Positions 28,941-38,097 of a stretch of DNA of 64,000 bases are shown here, one piece after another (within the stretch, counting starts at the first letter, position 1; each line of letters opens with the position of its first letter). The position numbers and the translations under genes are program-made. Below the pieces are notes generated by a model, which was not told where the DNA came from, did no database searches, and worked only from the letters and a program-made list of their open reading frames with translations. The stretch covers positions 248,001 to 312,000 of the forward strand of contig JADJMV010000001.1 of NCBI GenBank assembly GCA_016709445.1. The letters are read 5' to 3'. This stretch comes from Phycisphaerales bacterium (GTDB lineage: Bacteria; Planctomycetota; Phycisphaerae; Phycisphaerales; UBA1924).

Positions 28941-30515
28941 TCAGCAGCCCAGGACCCAGGCATTCAGGAACCCGATGACGTCCCGGGAATCCACCGCACC
29001 GTCGCCATTGAAATCGCCTCTCGAGGCGTGGGAAGACCAGAGATTGAGGAACGCGAGGACATCCTGTGTGTTCACGACGCCGTCCCCGTTCACGTCGGCG
29101 CCGCAATCGTCGGCGAGCGCCGCCGCGGCGTTCAGAATTCCGTACCCCCGCACGAAGAGCGGGTCGGGGTGCCCATCCTGCACGAAGTCGCTCGCGGTCG
29201 TAAAGAGGTGTTGGCGGAGGGTCTCGGGCTGCCACCAGGGCCTCGCCTGGATGAGGCAGGCGACCGCCGATGCGACCAGTGGTGTGGAGAGCGAGGTGCC
29301 GCTGGCAGTCGTGTAGCTCGAGCTGTCGTAGGGCCAGATCGTGTAGGTATCGACCCCCCTGGCCAAGACTTCGGGCTTGACGCGCCCGTCCGCCGATGGC
29401 CCGTCCGAGCTGAAGCCGACGATGTTCCCCTCGTTGTAGACCGCGCCGCAGGTGATCGCCTCGAGCGCATCGGCGGGCGCGATGAGGTGACTCGTCGCAG
29501 GATCGCCGTCATTGCCCTCGTTCCCGGCGGCCGTGCAGCAGTGCACGCCGTTGGCGGTCGCCACGTTCACGCCGATCGTCGTGACGGCGGTGTGTCCGTC
29601 GAGGTCGTTCTGGGTGTACCAGTCGATATAGCCAAGCGAGCTTGTGGCCATATCGCCGCCATGTGCCTCGATGAACTCCAGGCCCGCGACGTAGTTGTCC
29701 TCTTCGATCGGTGTCTCGCTCGTGATGTCCTCGGTCTTGCAGAGGATGACCGAGGCGTCGTAGGCGCCGCCCACGAGAGTATCGGGTCGGTACGCGCGGA
29801 TCACTCCGAGGATCAGCGTGCCGTGCGAGTGCTGGTCGGGATCATCGCCCGACTCGGGGGCCGTATTCCCATCGTTCTTGACGAAGTCCCACTCCGCGAC
29901 CACGGGGAGCGGGTTGGCGTTGTCGTGGAATGCCTGGTGGACTCGGGAGAATCCGGTATCCAAGATCCCGATCACCACACCGGCGCCTGTGTAGCCCTCC
30001 GCGTGGAGCGCCGTCAGCCCGATCTGGCTCAGTTGCTCGTCCGAGTACCCGTAGAAGCCGCGCCCGGCGCCGCCCTCGCCGAGCGGCCCGCTGCCGTCCG
30101 GCTCGACGCGCCGTCCCGCCCGCACGGGCTCCGTGTGGTCGACGAAGGGGAGGGAGGCGATGGCGCAGAGTTCAGCGTCGGTCGCCTCGACGCTCACCGC
30201 GTTGAGCCACCGACTCTCGATGTGCACGTGGGCGCCCGCCGCCTCGATCGCGCCGACATATGCCGGTGCGACCGGCAGATCTCGGGCGTCGAACAGCCCG
30301 GGCGCGGTCCGCCGCAGCATTCGCCGCTGCACGGCGCGCTGGTCATAGGTCGAGGCGAGCGACTCGATCGCGGACCGCTCGGCTGCTCCTTCCCCAAAGC
30401 CCTTGTCCGCGAGGAACACCCAGTACCGGTCGGGGTGCGCGACCGGGGCAGCCTCGGCCCAGAGCGCCCAGCCTGCCGAGAGTGCCAGGAACGCAGCCAG
30501 GTGGCGCTTCATCAT
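28941..30515 (-). CDS. secreted subtilisin-like serine protease with GC-type dockerin
   Basis: A 524-residue S8 peptidase. Signal peptide (about 1-23), an inhibitor-like prodomain (about 30-130), then a subtilase domain with the full triad: D186 in GILDTGF, H231 in HSHGT, and S408 in SGTSLSTP, plus the oxyanion N332 in AAGNEG. The C-terminus is two dockerin repeats (DVNGDGVVNTQDVLAFLNLW, DFNGDGAVDSRDVIGFLNAW) ending VLGC. Degrades extracellular protein. The double ATG (30515, 30512) has GAGGAGG eight bases upstream. Confidence 0.93.
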   Translation of the reverse strand: MMKRHLAAFLALSAGWALWAEAAPVAHPDRYWVFLADKGFGEGAAERSAIESLASTYDQRAVQRRMLRRTAPGLFDARDLPVAPAYVGAIEAAGAHVHIESRWLNAVSVEATDAELCAIASLPFVDHTEPVRAGRRVEPDGSGPLGEGGAGRGFYGYSDEQLSQIGLTALHAEGYTGAGVVIGILDTGFSRVHQAFHDNANPLPVVAEWDFVKNDGNTAPESGDDPDQHSHGTLILGVIRAYRPDTLVGGAYDASVILCKTEDITSETPIEEDNYVAGLEFIEAHGGDMATSSLGYIDWYTQNDLDGHTAVTTIGVNVATANGVHCCTAAGNEGNDGDPATSHLIAPADALEAITCGAVYNEGNIVGFSSDGPSADGRVKPEVLARGVDTYTIWPYDSSSYTTASGTSLSTPLVASAVACLIQARPWWQPETLRQHLFTTASDFVQDGHPDPLFVRGYGILNAAAALADDCGADVNGDGVVNTQDVLAFLNLWSSHASRGDFNGDGAVDSRDVIGFLNAWVLGC

Positions 30516-30594
30516 CGTTCGATCCTCCTCGATCAGCAACCTACCCGGCGCGTGGCGCCCGTTGCAAGCCCATTCCGAGCCCGAGTCTCCGATT

Positions 30595-32100
30595 TCAAGG
30601 GGAGCCGGGGCAGCCGAAAGACCAGGTATTGAGCCAGACCGTGACGTCCATGGTGTTGACGCGCCCGTCTCCGTTGAGATCGGCGAGTGGGTCTCGGGCC
30701 GACCAGTCGTTGAGGTAGGCCGCGAAGTCGATGGTGTCGCGGTCGCCGTCGGCGTCCCAGTCGGCGAGGCACTCGTACTGCACGACCAGGCCAAACTCCA
30801 TACCGGCGGGCTCGAGCGCATCGGCGTCGCTGCAGACGCCGAAGGCGATTTCGTTGGTGCCGCCCACGATGAGTCCCGGCACAGGGCCGGTGAAGAAGAC
30901 ATCCGCGGTCGGCCAGCCGATCAGCGGGTGCCCATCCTCGGATCGATCGGTCCCCAGTGCGCCGGCGTCACCGGCGGTGAGCGCGGGGGAAATCGCCACG
31001 CCGTTGACGAATGCCACCGCCAGATCGCTCGCGTTCGCGACGCCGAATACCTCTGCCGCGCCCACCACCGGTGGCATCTCGAAAGGCACCCTGTAGAACG
31101 CGCTCGAGCAGTTATCGAGCGTGATCTCGTCATCGCCGGTCAGAAAGGTCTCGGAATCCACGTAGGGCAGGCCGGGGTCGCTGTCGCACGCGAACGACCC
31201 ACGCTGGTGCAGGTCGGCGTGCCGCGAGCTGATCGCGTGCCAGCCGAGCGCCGGCGGTCCGGCGTTGATTTGACCGAGCTGCTCCTGCACCGTCCCCACG
31301 ACGAGTCGGGTCTCCCCGGGGTCGCTCGAGCCCAGCTCGATGCAGCGGATCCGAGAGGGTGCGTAGGTCTCGCGCTTCGGGTCGTCGCCGGCGCGGCTGG
31401 GTGTTCGCCCGAGGGAGGCGTGCCGTCCCTCCGGCGACCGATCGATCGCCGCCTGGCCGCCGCACTCGTCGAAGTCGTAGTACGCAATCAGTCCGGGCTC
31501 GTCGCCGCTCAGGGGTGTGAACATCGAGTCCACAATCTCCTGTCGTGTCCGGGCGACGTCCCACAGGCGCACCTCATCGAATGAGCCCCCGACGAACTCG
31601 CTGGCCCCGGGCGCATCGTCGCCGATGGTGAGGAGTGCGTCGGGCCCGCTCGGCAGGATTGCCGCCCCGAGCACGCGCTCGGCGTCGAGTTCGCCGTTGA
31701 TGTACAGGCGCGCCGTATGACCGTCGTACGTGGCCGCAAGGTGCTGCCACTCGCCCATCGCGACCGGCTGCGTGCCGACAATGGTCGATTGTCCCTGCCC
31801 GTAGTTGATGAAGAAGCGAAGGCGGGGGTCGGAGGCCTGGCCGATCCCGAAGTCGAAGGAGCTGCGGGTCTGGGAGCCGTAGGTCACGACACCCGCGGTG
31901 TAGAGGGGATCGAGCTTGGTCGGACGTACCCACGCCTCGACGGTCATCGACGGCGAGAGGAAGTCGCCCTCCGCCGCCACGACGTCATCCACGCCGTCGA
32001 ATTCGAGATAGCCCCGGCCATCGGCGGGCTGCGCGAGCAGCGGCGGCCCCACCGCTGCGACCGCGATCGTGACGCAGACGAGTGACCGGCGACGCATCAT
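30595..32100 (-). CDS. secreted LamG-domain protein with GC-type dockerin, paralog 2
   Basis: A 501-residue secreted protein closely similar throughout to the one at 18051-19541. LamG domain (MTVEAWVRPTKL, EWQHLAATYDG, RLYINGELDAE, GSFDEVRLWDVAR), then the same middle module (SSAFYRVPFEMPP, DLAVAFVNGVAIS, GTNEIAFGVCSDA), then a dockerin-type pair (DWDADGDRDTIDFAAYLNDW, DLNGDGRVNTMDVTVWLNTW) ending FGCPGSP. The first repeat is degenerate in the Ca-binding positions in both paralogs. Presumably a glycan- or matrix-binding protein. Confidence 0.8.
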   Translation of the reverse strand: MMRRRSLVCVTIAVAAVGPPLLAQPADGRGYLEFDGVDDVVAAEGDFLSPSMTVEAWVRPTKLDPLYTAGVVTYGSQTRSSFDFGIGQASDPRLRFFINYGQGQSTIVGTQPVAMGEWQHLAATYDGHTARLYINGELDAERVLGAAILPSGPDALLTIGDDAPGASEFVGGSFDEVRLWDVARTRQEIVDSMFTPLSGDEPGLIAYYDFDECGGQAAIDRSPEGRHASLGRTPSRAGDDPKRETYAPSRIRCIELGSSDPGETRLVVGTVQEQLGQINAGPPALGWHAISSRHADLHQRGSFACDSDPGLPYVDSETFLTGDDEITLDNCSSAFYRVPFEMPPVVGAAEVFGVANASDLAVAFVNGVAISPALTAGDAGALGTDRSEDGHPLIGWPTADVFFTGPVPGLIVGGTNEIAFGVCSDADALEPAGMEFGLVVQYECLADWDADGDRDTIDFAAYLNDWSARDPLADLNGDGRVNTMDVTVWLNTWSFGCPGSP

Positions 32101-32129
32101 GCTGCTCCTCCCGACCCCGGCGGGTCCCA

Positions 32130-32159
32130 GAGCGCCGGCGGCAAGGAGGGCCGGCGCTC
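32130..32159 (-). other. intergenic stem-loop before LamG paralog 2
   Basis: A perfect 10-bp stem (GAGCGCCGGC / GCCGGCGCTC) with a 10-nt loop lies in the 93-bp gap between the sugar dehydrogenase and the LamG gene. Leftward transcripts meet it before the next ribosome binding site (GGGAGGAG). There is no T tract. Confidence 0.6.
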
Positions 32160-32193
32160 CAGCAACATAGCCGGTGGGAGCGGGCGGTGCGCC

Positions 32194-33647
32194 CTATCGC
32201 CGGCGGCGCATCGCCACGATTCCGCCCAGGCCGAGCGCCGCCAGCGCGCCGGGAGCCGGCACAATCCGGTAGACCGTGCCGTCGGTTCCGAACGGCCCGA
32301 GATTCGTCCCGGCGAGCAGGTACAGCTCTCCAAAGTCATCCTCGCCGAAGCCCTTGACGAACAACCCCAGTGGAAGATCCTGGGCTCCGTACAGAAACTC
32401 GTTGACATCGCCGGTGGAAAGATCGGCGTAGAAAAGGCGTCCCAGCGGCGCGACGAAGTCCTGCGAGAAATCTCCGAACACGTACTTGCCCTGGAGTTCC
32501 GGGATCAGCGATCCCCGGTACACGAACCCGCCAACGATCGCGAGCCCTTCGTCGTGGTCGTACTGCGCAACCGGGTCGGTCACGCTCCGGGGCGACCCGG
32601 GCGAGTCCTGGAACACGAATCCCTCGCCGGCGCCGTTCTTGTCGAAGAGGAACGTGCCCTCCTTGATCCCCACCCGTAGTTCTCACCCTTGCGAACCAGG
32701 TCCACTTCCTCGATGTCGTTCTGACCCACGTCGCCGACGATCAGGTCGCCGGTCTGGCGGTCGAAGTTGAACCGGAACGCGTTCCGGAAGCCGTAGGCGT
32801 AGATCTCGTCAACCCCGTTCTGACCAACGAACGGGTTGTCCGCCGGCACGCCGTACTGGCCGTTGGCGCTGTTGTGCCCGAGCGGGTCGATGCGGAGCAT
32901 CGAACCGTGCACATCCGTGATGTCCTGCGCGTTGCCGTTCGGCCCGTGCCCCCAGGTCGGCCCATCGAACCACGGGGTGTCATCCTGATCATCCGCTCCG
33001 CCGCCGTCGCCGAGCGAGATATACAGGTTTCCATCGGGCCCGAAGTTGAGCATCCCGCCGTTATGGTTGAACTGCGGCTGGTCGATCCGCATCAGCTCCC
33101 GACGCGAGCCGGGATCGGCCTGATCGGGGTGCGCGAAGTCCACCGACCATTCCGCGACCACGCTCTGGTGGTCGAAGGTCTTGCCCTGCGGCGGCGCCTC
33201 GCTGGTCGTGAAAGTGGTTCTGCTCGCGTCGTAGACCTCGCTCGAGTAGGTGTAGAACTTGCCGTACCCCGCCGAGCGTGGATCGCTGAAGCCCGGGTGG
33301 AAGGCGATCCCAAGCAGCCCGCGCTCGTCGTAATCGTTCTCGTCGTGAGAGCCGAATACCCCGAGGTCCACCAGGCTTGACGACATGTCCAGGAAGGGCG
33401 TGGCCTGTAGTTGCCCGCCTTTGAGCAGGCGAACCTGCCCCGACTGATCGACGACGAACAGCCTCCCGGTGCCGTCCCGCGCCGACGTCATGGCGTTCGG
33501 AGCCGCCAGCCCCGTAGCCACCTGTTCGAGCCCGATGCGGATCGAGCCCTTCGTGATCGGATCGGGGATCGGGTTGTCGATCTGGCCCTGCGAGCTGGCG
33601 GCCGCACCGCAGAGGGCGAGCAGGAGAATGGTGGTACGACGCGGCAT
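32194..33647 (-). CDS. PQQ-dependent sugar dehydrogenase-like protein with VPAPG tail, with a frameshift
   Basis: About 484 residues after repair. Signal peptide, then a soluble glucose/sorbosone dehydrogenase-type propeller: DERGLLGIAFHPGF, FNHNGGMLNFGPDGNLYISLGDGG and EIYAYGFRNAFRFNF. A missing G in the run at about 32670-32674 breaks the frame at KGENYGW; restoring it continues into IKEGTFLFDKNG. It ends VPAPGALAALGLGGIVAMRRRR, a PEP-CTERM-like sorting tail. Oxidises sugars or sugar polymers in an extracytoplasmic compartment if the cofactor site is intact; I could not check every ligand. Confidence 0.82.
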
Positions 33648-33740
33648 CGTGGGTCTCCTTCAGGCAGGGAAGCAGACGGGGGCACCCCTCCCGGGTCCCC
33701 GTTGCTCCCTGGCAGTATGAGCCCAATCGCACGCCCACCG

Positions 33741-33763
33741 CCTCCCCTAAACAGTGGGGGAGG
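33741..33763. repeat. 7-bp hairpin downstream of gatB
   Basis: CCTCCCC and GGGGAGG are separated by 8 nt, in the 172-bp gap between the dehydrogenase start and the gatB end. With the next palindrome it forms a pair of stem-loops that could end the gatB transcript before the dehydrogenase promoter. Confidence 0.5.
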
Positions 33764-33771
33764 TTCCCCGC

Positions 33772-33789
33772 CACGCGGCCGGCCGCGTG
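33772..33789. terminator. 18-bp perfect palindrome after gatB
   Basis: CACGCGGCCGGCCGCGTG is an exact palindrome 30 bases past the gatB stop, flanked outside by CCCC and GGGG that nearly extend the pairing. It may be a terminator stem of the leftward gatB transcript, but there is no T tract. Confidence 0.45.
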
Positions 33790-33819
33790 AGGGGCCAGCG
33801 TTCCGGGCGAGCGCGGGGC

Positions 33820-35388
33820 TTAACCCTGCCCGAGTTTCCGCAGGAGCATCTCTCGGACAGCCTTCGCGTCGGCGCTCCCGCCGGAACGCTGCATCACCGC
33901 CCCGATGAGGCGACCGGCCGCCGGGAGCTTGCCGCCCCGCACCTGCTCGGCGATCGCGGGCTGCTCCGCGATCACCTCGTCGCACCACGCCTCAAGCCTG
34001 CCCTCATCGCGGACGACCATCAGCCCTTGCGACGCAGCCAGTTCGCGGGGGTCGGCCGAAGCATCCAGGGCACACAGTCCCAGCAGCTCGTCCATGGCTC
34101 CGGCGCTGACGGCACCCTCCTCGCGGAGCCGCACGATCCCGACGACCTGCTCTTGTGAGAAGCCCAGGTCGGTCACGATCACCCCGCGCTCGTTCGCTCG
34201 CTTCTGTCCCGACTGGAGAATCAGATTGGCCGCGTGCCGCGCAACCGTGATCCGTCCCAGTCCCTCCGAGGCCAGCGTGTCGACGACATGGTCGAAGAGG
34301 AGGCACACCTCCCGCTCCTCGGTCAGCGCTCCGGCCTCGATGCTGGAGAGCTCGAGCCCTCCAACGTACCGCTTCGCCCGCTCCAGCGGCAACTCCGGGA
34401 TGGCTTTGCGGATCGACTCCAGCCAGGCATGGTCGACCCGCACCTGTGGCAAGTCGGGGTCGGGGAAGTAGCGGTAGTCGTGCGCATCCTCCTTCTCGCG
34501 CTGCAGGACGGTGATGCCGCGATCTGGATCCCAGCCCCTCGTGCTCTTGGCGCCTGGTCCCATCTCACGCCCGTCCTCCAGCCAACGCCCCGGCTGGGCC
34601 GCGAGCTCGTAGTCGATAGCGTCCGCCAGCGCGCGGAACGAGTTGAGGTTCTTCACCTCCACGATGGGTGTGGGGATGACACGCCCGTCCCGGAGATGGA
34701 TGCGGCAGTTGATGTTGGGCTCGAACCGCATGTGCCCCTTCTGCATGATCCCCTCGCTGGCCCCGAGAAACCGGCAGGTGTTCCGGAGGATGCGCGAGAA
34801 CGCCACACACTCCGCGGATGTCCGGAAGTCCGGCTGCGTCACGATCTCCAGGAGCGGGGTCCCGGCGCGGTTCAGGTCCACGATCGAGCCCTCGATGGGC
34901 CCGCCGCCGGGGGCTTCGTGGAGCAGCTTTCCCGCGTCCTCCTCGAGATGGGCGCGGAGGATCCCGATCCGCCGACCCTCGCGGTCGAAGTCGGGACGGC
35001 CCTGTTCGTCGGTCGCCGGGAGCACGACCTCGCCGTCGAAGCAGAGCGGCAGGTCGTACTGGCTGATCTGGTACGCCTTCGGGAGGTCGGGGTAGAAGTA
35101 GCTCTTGCGGTCCCACCTCGAGACCGGTGCGATCGAGCAGCCGAGTGCCAGGCCGACCATCACGGACATCTCCACGGCCGCGCGATTCATGACCGGGAGC
35201 GCGCCCGGCAGGGCCAGCACGACCGGGTCGATCAGCGTGTTCGGCGCTGCGCCGTCGTACGCCGGATGCGCTGGGCTCGGCGCGCGTGTGAACATCTTCG
35301 TCCGCGTCGCCAGCTCGACATGGATCTCCATGCCGATCACCGGCTCCACTCGATCGATATCCGCCGGGGTGCAGGTCGACGTCGTCAT
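33820..35388 (-). CDS. gatB: Asp/Glu-tRNA amidotransferase subunit B
   Basis: A 522-residue GatB kinase/tail subunit of GatCAB that activates the mischarged tRNA. The N-terminal catalytic domain has PVIGMEIHVELATRTKMF, the Mg-coordinating region, RKSYFYPDLPKAYQISQYD, and HLEEDAGKLLHE. The C-terminal GatB/YqeY helical domain runs to the end. Normal length, intact frame. It is separated from gatC and gatA by about 31 kb, on the opposite strand. Confidence 0.96.
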   Translation of the reverse strand: MTTSTCTPADIDRVEPVIGMEIHVELATRTKMFTRAPSPAHPAYDGAAPNTLIDPVVLALPGALPVMNRAAVEMSVMVGLALGCSIAPVSRWDRKSYFYPDLPKAYQISQYDLPLCFDGEVVLPATDEQGRPDFDREGRRIGILRAHLEEDAGKLLHEAPGGGPIEGSIVDLNRAGTPLLEIVTQPDFRTSAECVAFSRILRNTCRFLGASEGIMQKGHMRFEPNINCRIHLRDGRVIPTPIVEVKNLNSFRALADAIDYELAAQPGRWLEDGREMGPGAKSTRGWDPDRGITVLQREKEDAHDYRYFPDPDLPQVRVDHAWLESIRKAIPELPLERAKRYVGGLELSSIEAGALTEEREVCLLFDHVVDTLASEGLGRITVARHAANLILQSGQKRANERGVIVTDLGFSQEQVVGIVRLREEGAVSAGAMDELLGLCALDASADPRELAASQGLMVVRDEGRLEAWCDEVIAEQPAIAEQVRGGKLPAAGRLIGAVMQRSGGSADAKAVREMLLRKLGQG

Positions 35389-35415
35389 GCCCGCATGGTA
35401 AGCGCGCTGCGCACG

Positions 35416-37119
35416 CTACCCGGCCCGCGCCGCCGCCAACGCCGCCCGCACGGCACTCCGCTCGCGACGGCCCGCCTGCATGATCGTCTGCCCCGCCGCG
35501 GCGGCGACCTCCGCCAGCGTACGGGGCGGCTCGCCCCCCAGCCCAAACCGGGCGCGAAGGAACGCCCCGTGCCCGCCGGGCGAGCCCTCCAGCAGCGCGC
35601 AGATGCCCGCGAACCTCGGGTCCGGATCCACCGCTATGCGCCAGGGGGAGATCAGCTGCGTCCAGTCCGGCGCCCGCGACCCCGAGGCAAGCAGCACCTG
35701 CGCCCGCCTCCGATCTGCCGCTTCTGGTTCCCGTCTCCGCTGGAGTGCGGCGCCGGCGCGGTTGACGGCCAGCCCGATCCCCGCCGCCAGGCGACCGGCT
35801 TTCCAAGGATCGAACGCGTCGAGCGATGATCGTGCCGCGATCAGGCCCGCGCCGATCAGATCGACAGCCTCGGCGCTGCGCATCATGCCCAGGTCGACGC
35901 CGAGCGAGGATTCGAGGGTCTCGACGATGAGGCGGAGGTGGGTCCGGGCCAGGAGTGCCCGCAGCGCCGCCGCCCACCGGAGATCGGTCTCCGCCCGATC
36001 GAGCAGCGAGGCCTCCGGGAATGTCGAGGACAGTTCGCCGACCGTGCGCAGAGCCCGTGCACGGAGCGCCTGCTCCGCCCTCGCCCTCGCCCGCTCCTCG
36101 ACCGCGACCGGAACCACGCGGATGCGCATGAACTCGACAAGCTCGCGAGTATCTCGAGGCGCCGAGGCGGGCTCGAGCGCCAGCACCGGAGGAGCGGTCA
36201 GTACCTCCTCGAGCGCCCGCTCGCTGAGTGTGGCGGCCTCCGGCGTGATGCGGCCGAGATCCAGCGCCCGAAGACGGCGTGCCCGCTGCTCGCCGACGAT
36301 CCGATGAATCCCGGCCCGAGACCGGCGGTACCGCTTCATCAGGACCGCCGGCTCGATCCCCCTCCGCCAGCCACGCTCGATCGCCCGCTGCGCGCGGTCC
36401 GAGAGCGGCGGCGGGTCGTCGAAGATCCTTGCCTCCCCGCGCAACACCCGCTCCGCCTCATGGCGCATCAGCAGCTGGCGTATGGCCTCGTGGGACCGGT
36501 CGAATCGACGCGCCAACCGCTCCGCCGACTGGCTGAGCGAGCAGCCCAGAGCATCGTGATACCGCGCCGCCCGCCGGAGCATCTCGCCCCGCGTCCCCTC
36601 GTCGATCCGGGAGAATCCTCCGGCGCGATCGAGGAGATCCGGGCGCCGGGCCGCGAAGGCCTCCGACGCCATGCGGCTGAAGACCACGTGGGCCTGGTTC
36701 TGCGCATCGCGCACCCGGCGGGCCACCAGGCCCTGTCGGCGCCAGCGATCGATCGTCTTCCGGCTGATGTTCCAGCGCTGGGCGAGCTCGTCGGCGCCCT
36801 CGGTCTCCTCCGCGACCTCGTGGTCCCGCAAGCCGGCTGCCTCGCACAGACGCTCCACGATCGCCGACAGATCGCTCAGGAGCGACGCGCCCGAGACCAA
36901 CGCCGGCGCATCCATTTCCGGGCGTTCGCCGGTGATCCGGAAAATGACCCAGTCGGCGGGGTATTCGAGCCGCGCCTCGACCTCGCCGGCGAGCGCCTCG
37001 GCCCGCCCGATATGCTCCAGCAGCACGCCCCGCCCGCGTCCGCGGAATCCCTCCGCCAACTGCGAGAGCGCCTCGGTGCGTATGCGTGGGAGCGGGGGCA
37101 CAACCCTCCAAAATAGCAT
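35416..37119 (-). CDS. divergent sigma-70-like protein with helix-turn-helix repeats
   Basis: A 567-residue protein. The N-terminal half (about 1-280) contains helix-turn-helix-like stretches: ELAQRWNISRKTIDRWRRQG, SAERLARRFDRSHEAIRQLL, and PAVLMKRYRRSRAGIHRIVG. The second half aligns by eye with sigma-70 region 2 (ALRALLARTHLRLIVETLES, VDLIGAGLIAARSSLDAFDP) and with region 4 (LRARFGLGGEPPRTLAEVAA). The aromatic cluster of region 2.3-2.4 (FSTYATWW in RpoD) is replaced by LAAGIGLAVNRA. So it may not melt promoters as a normal sigma factor does. It may bind DNA or RNA polymerase in another role. Start at 37119 avoids an unlikely N-terminal extension. Upstream (26 bp) of mqnA's end, same strand. 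Confidence 0.6.
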   Translation of the reverse strand: MLFWRVVPPLPRIRTEALSQLAEGFRGRGRGVLLEHIGRAEALAGEVEARLEYPADWVIFRITGERPEMDAPALVSGASLLSDLSAIVERLCEAAGLRDHEVAEETEGADELAQRWNISRKTIDRWRRQGLVARRVRDAQNQAHVVFSRMASEAFAARRPDLLDRAGGFSRIDEGTRGEMLRRAARYHDALGCSLSQSAERLARRFDRSHEAIRQLLMRHEAERVLRGEARIFDDPPPLSDRAQRAIERGWRRGIEPAVLMKRYRRSRAGIHRIVGEQRARRLRALDLGRITPEAATLSERALEEVLTAPPVLALEPASAPRDTRELVEFMRIRVVPVAVEERARARAEQALRARALRTVGELSSTFPEASLLDRAETDLRWAAALRALLARTHLRLIVETLESSLGVDLGMMRSAEAVDLIGAGLIAARSSLDAFDPWKAGRLAAGIGLAVNRAGAALQRRREPEAADRRRAQVLLASGSRAPDWTQLISPWRIAVDPDPRFAGICALLEGSPGGHGAFLRARFGLGGEPPRTLAEVAAAAGQTIMQAGRRERSAVRAALAAARAG

Positions 37120-37144
37120 GTGCGGGGCGATCGGCCCGTCCCGC

Positions 37145-37993
37145 TCAGCCCGGTGTGCCCGCCAGCGCCAGGTGTGGCTCGGCCCAACACAGGGGTTGAT
37201 CGGGTGCGAGCCCGAGTCGGGCCGCCTCGCGCAGGAACAATTCCGCGGCCTGCCTTTCTCTCGGGCCGACGCGGTAGCGGAGCAGATCCGCGACATACGG
37301 TCTCGCCAGGTCCAGCGGCCAGTGGTGCTCCGGAGCCCGGGCAGAGATCAGCCAATCCAGGCGTGTGAGATTGTGCCGCAACTGCCGGTCCAGCAGCGCG
37401 CTCGCGGCGGCGATGCGTGCCGAACCCGCCTCGCTCGCGCGACACATCCAGGCCGCGTACATGAAGGGCAGCCCAGTCATGGTCTTCCACGCCTCGCCGA
37501 GATCGAGCTGGTAGGGGTAGCGCACCGCCGGTGGCGAGTCGGTCACGACCTTGTCGCCGATCAGGAGCATGGCCGCGGGCCATTCCTCAGGCCCCGCCGA
37601 GGCCATCCGCTCGCGGGCATTAAAATCCACCAGTTCGGGCCGTCGCGAATACAGGCGATCGAGCAGCACCAAGCAGAGGGCGACCGAGGTGTGGCTCTCC
37701 GAGTCCGCATACAAGCGATCGATCTGGTCGAGGGGCGTCGAGGCGTAGAGCCGGACCGTCATCGTCGGCCCGTCGCACCCGATCATGCCGACGGGAAGCA
37801 CCGCCAGCGGCTCCCCCTCGCCCACGGCATCGATGATTGAGGGAATGCCGACATCCGCCTCGCCGGAGCGAACCATGGCCGCGATGTGCGAGGGCGCGGC
37901 CGGGATTAGTACAATCCCTGGGGTTGTCTGCAGTCCCTCCACCAGCGGTCGTGTATTCAGATATCGGACGTACGCGACTCGGATCGACTCCAT
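37145..37993 (-). CDS. mqnA: menaquinone biosynthesis protein MqnA (chorismate dehydratase)
   Basis: A 282-residue protein of the periplasmic-binding-like MqnA/MqnD fold, which dehydrates chorismate to 3-enolpyruvyl benzoate in the futalosine route to menaquinone. Start MESIRVAYVRYLNTRPLVEGL matches the family, as do EADVGIPSII, the SHTSVALCLVLL segment and the GEAWKTMTGLPFMYAAW motif. Intact. No other mqn gene is in the window. The pathway indicates menaquinone-based respiration. Confidence 0.88.
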   Translation of the reverse strand: MESIRVAYVRYLNTRPLVEGLQTTPGIVLIPAAPSHIAAMVRSGEADVGIPSIIDAVGEGEPLAVLPVGMIGCDGPTMTVRLYASTPLDQIDRLYADSESHTSVALCLVLLDRLYSRRPELVDFNARERMASAGPEEWPAAMLLIGDKVVTDSPPAVRYPYQLDLGEAWKTMTGLPFMYAAWMCRASEAGSARIAAASALLDRQLRHNLTRLDWLISARAPEHHWPLDLARPYVADLLRYRVGPRERQAAELFLREAARLGLAPDQPLCWAEPHLALAGTPG

Positions 37994-38047
37994 GGCCGAT
38001 GGTAGCGTCCCGAAGGTCCCAGAACCCGGTGTGAATGCATAAATCCT

Positions 38048-38075
38048 TTGATTACAGTGGCTTAACTGGTAACAT
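38048..38075 (+). promoter_or_regulatory. candidate promoter for the VPAPG-tailed gene
   Basis: TTGATT at 38048-38053 and TAACAT at 38070-38075 are spaced by 16 bases in a locally AT-rich stretch. Each hexamer matches 4 of 6 consensus positions. Transcription would begin near 38082, giving a leader of about 100 nt. Confidence 0.45.
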
Positions 38076-38097
38076 GCGCCCGGGAGAAATGACGACA

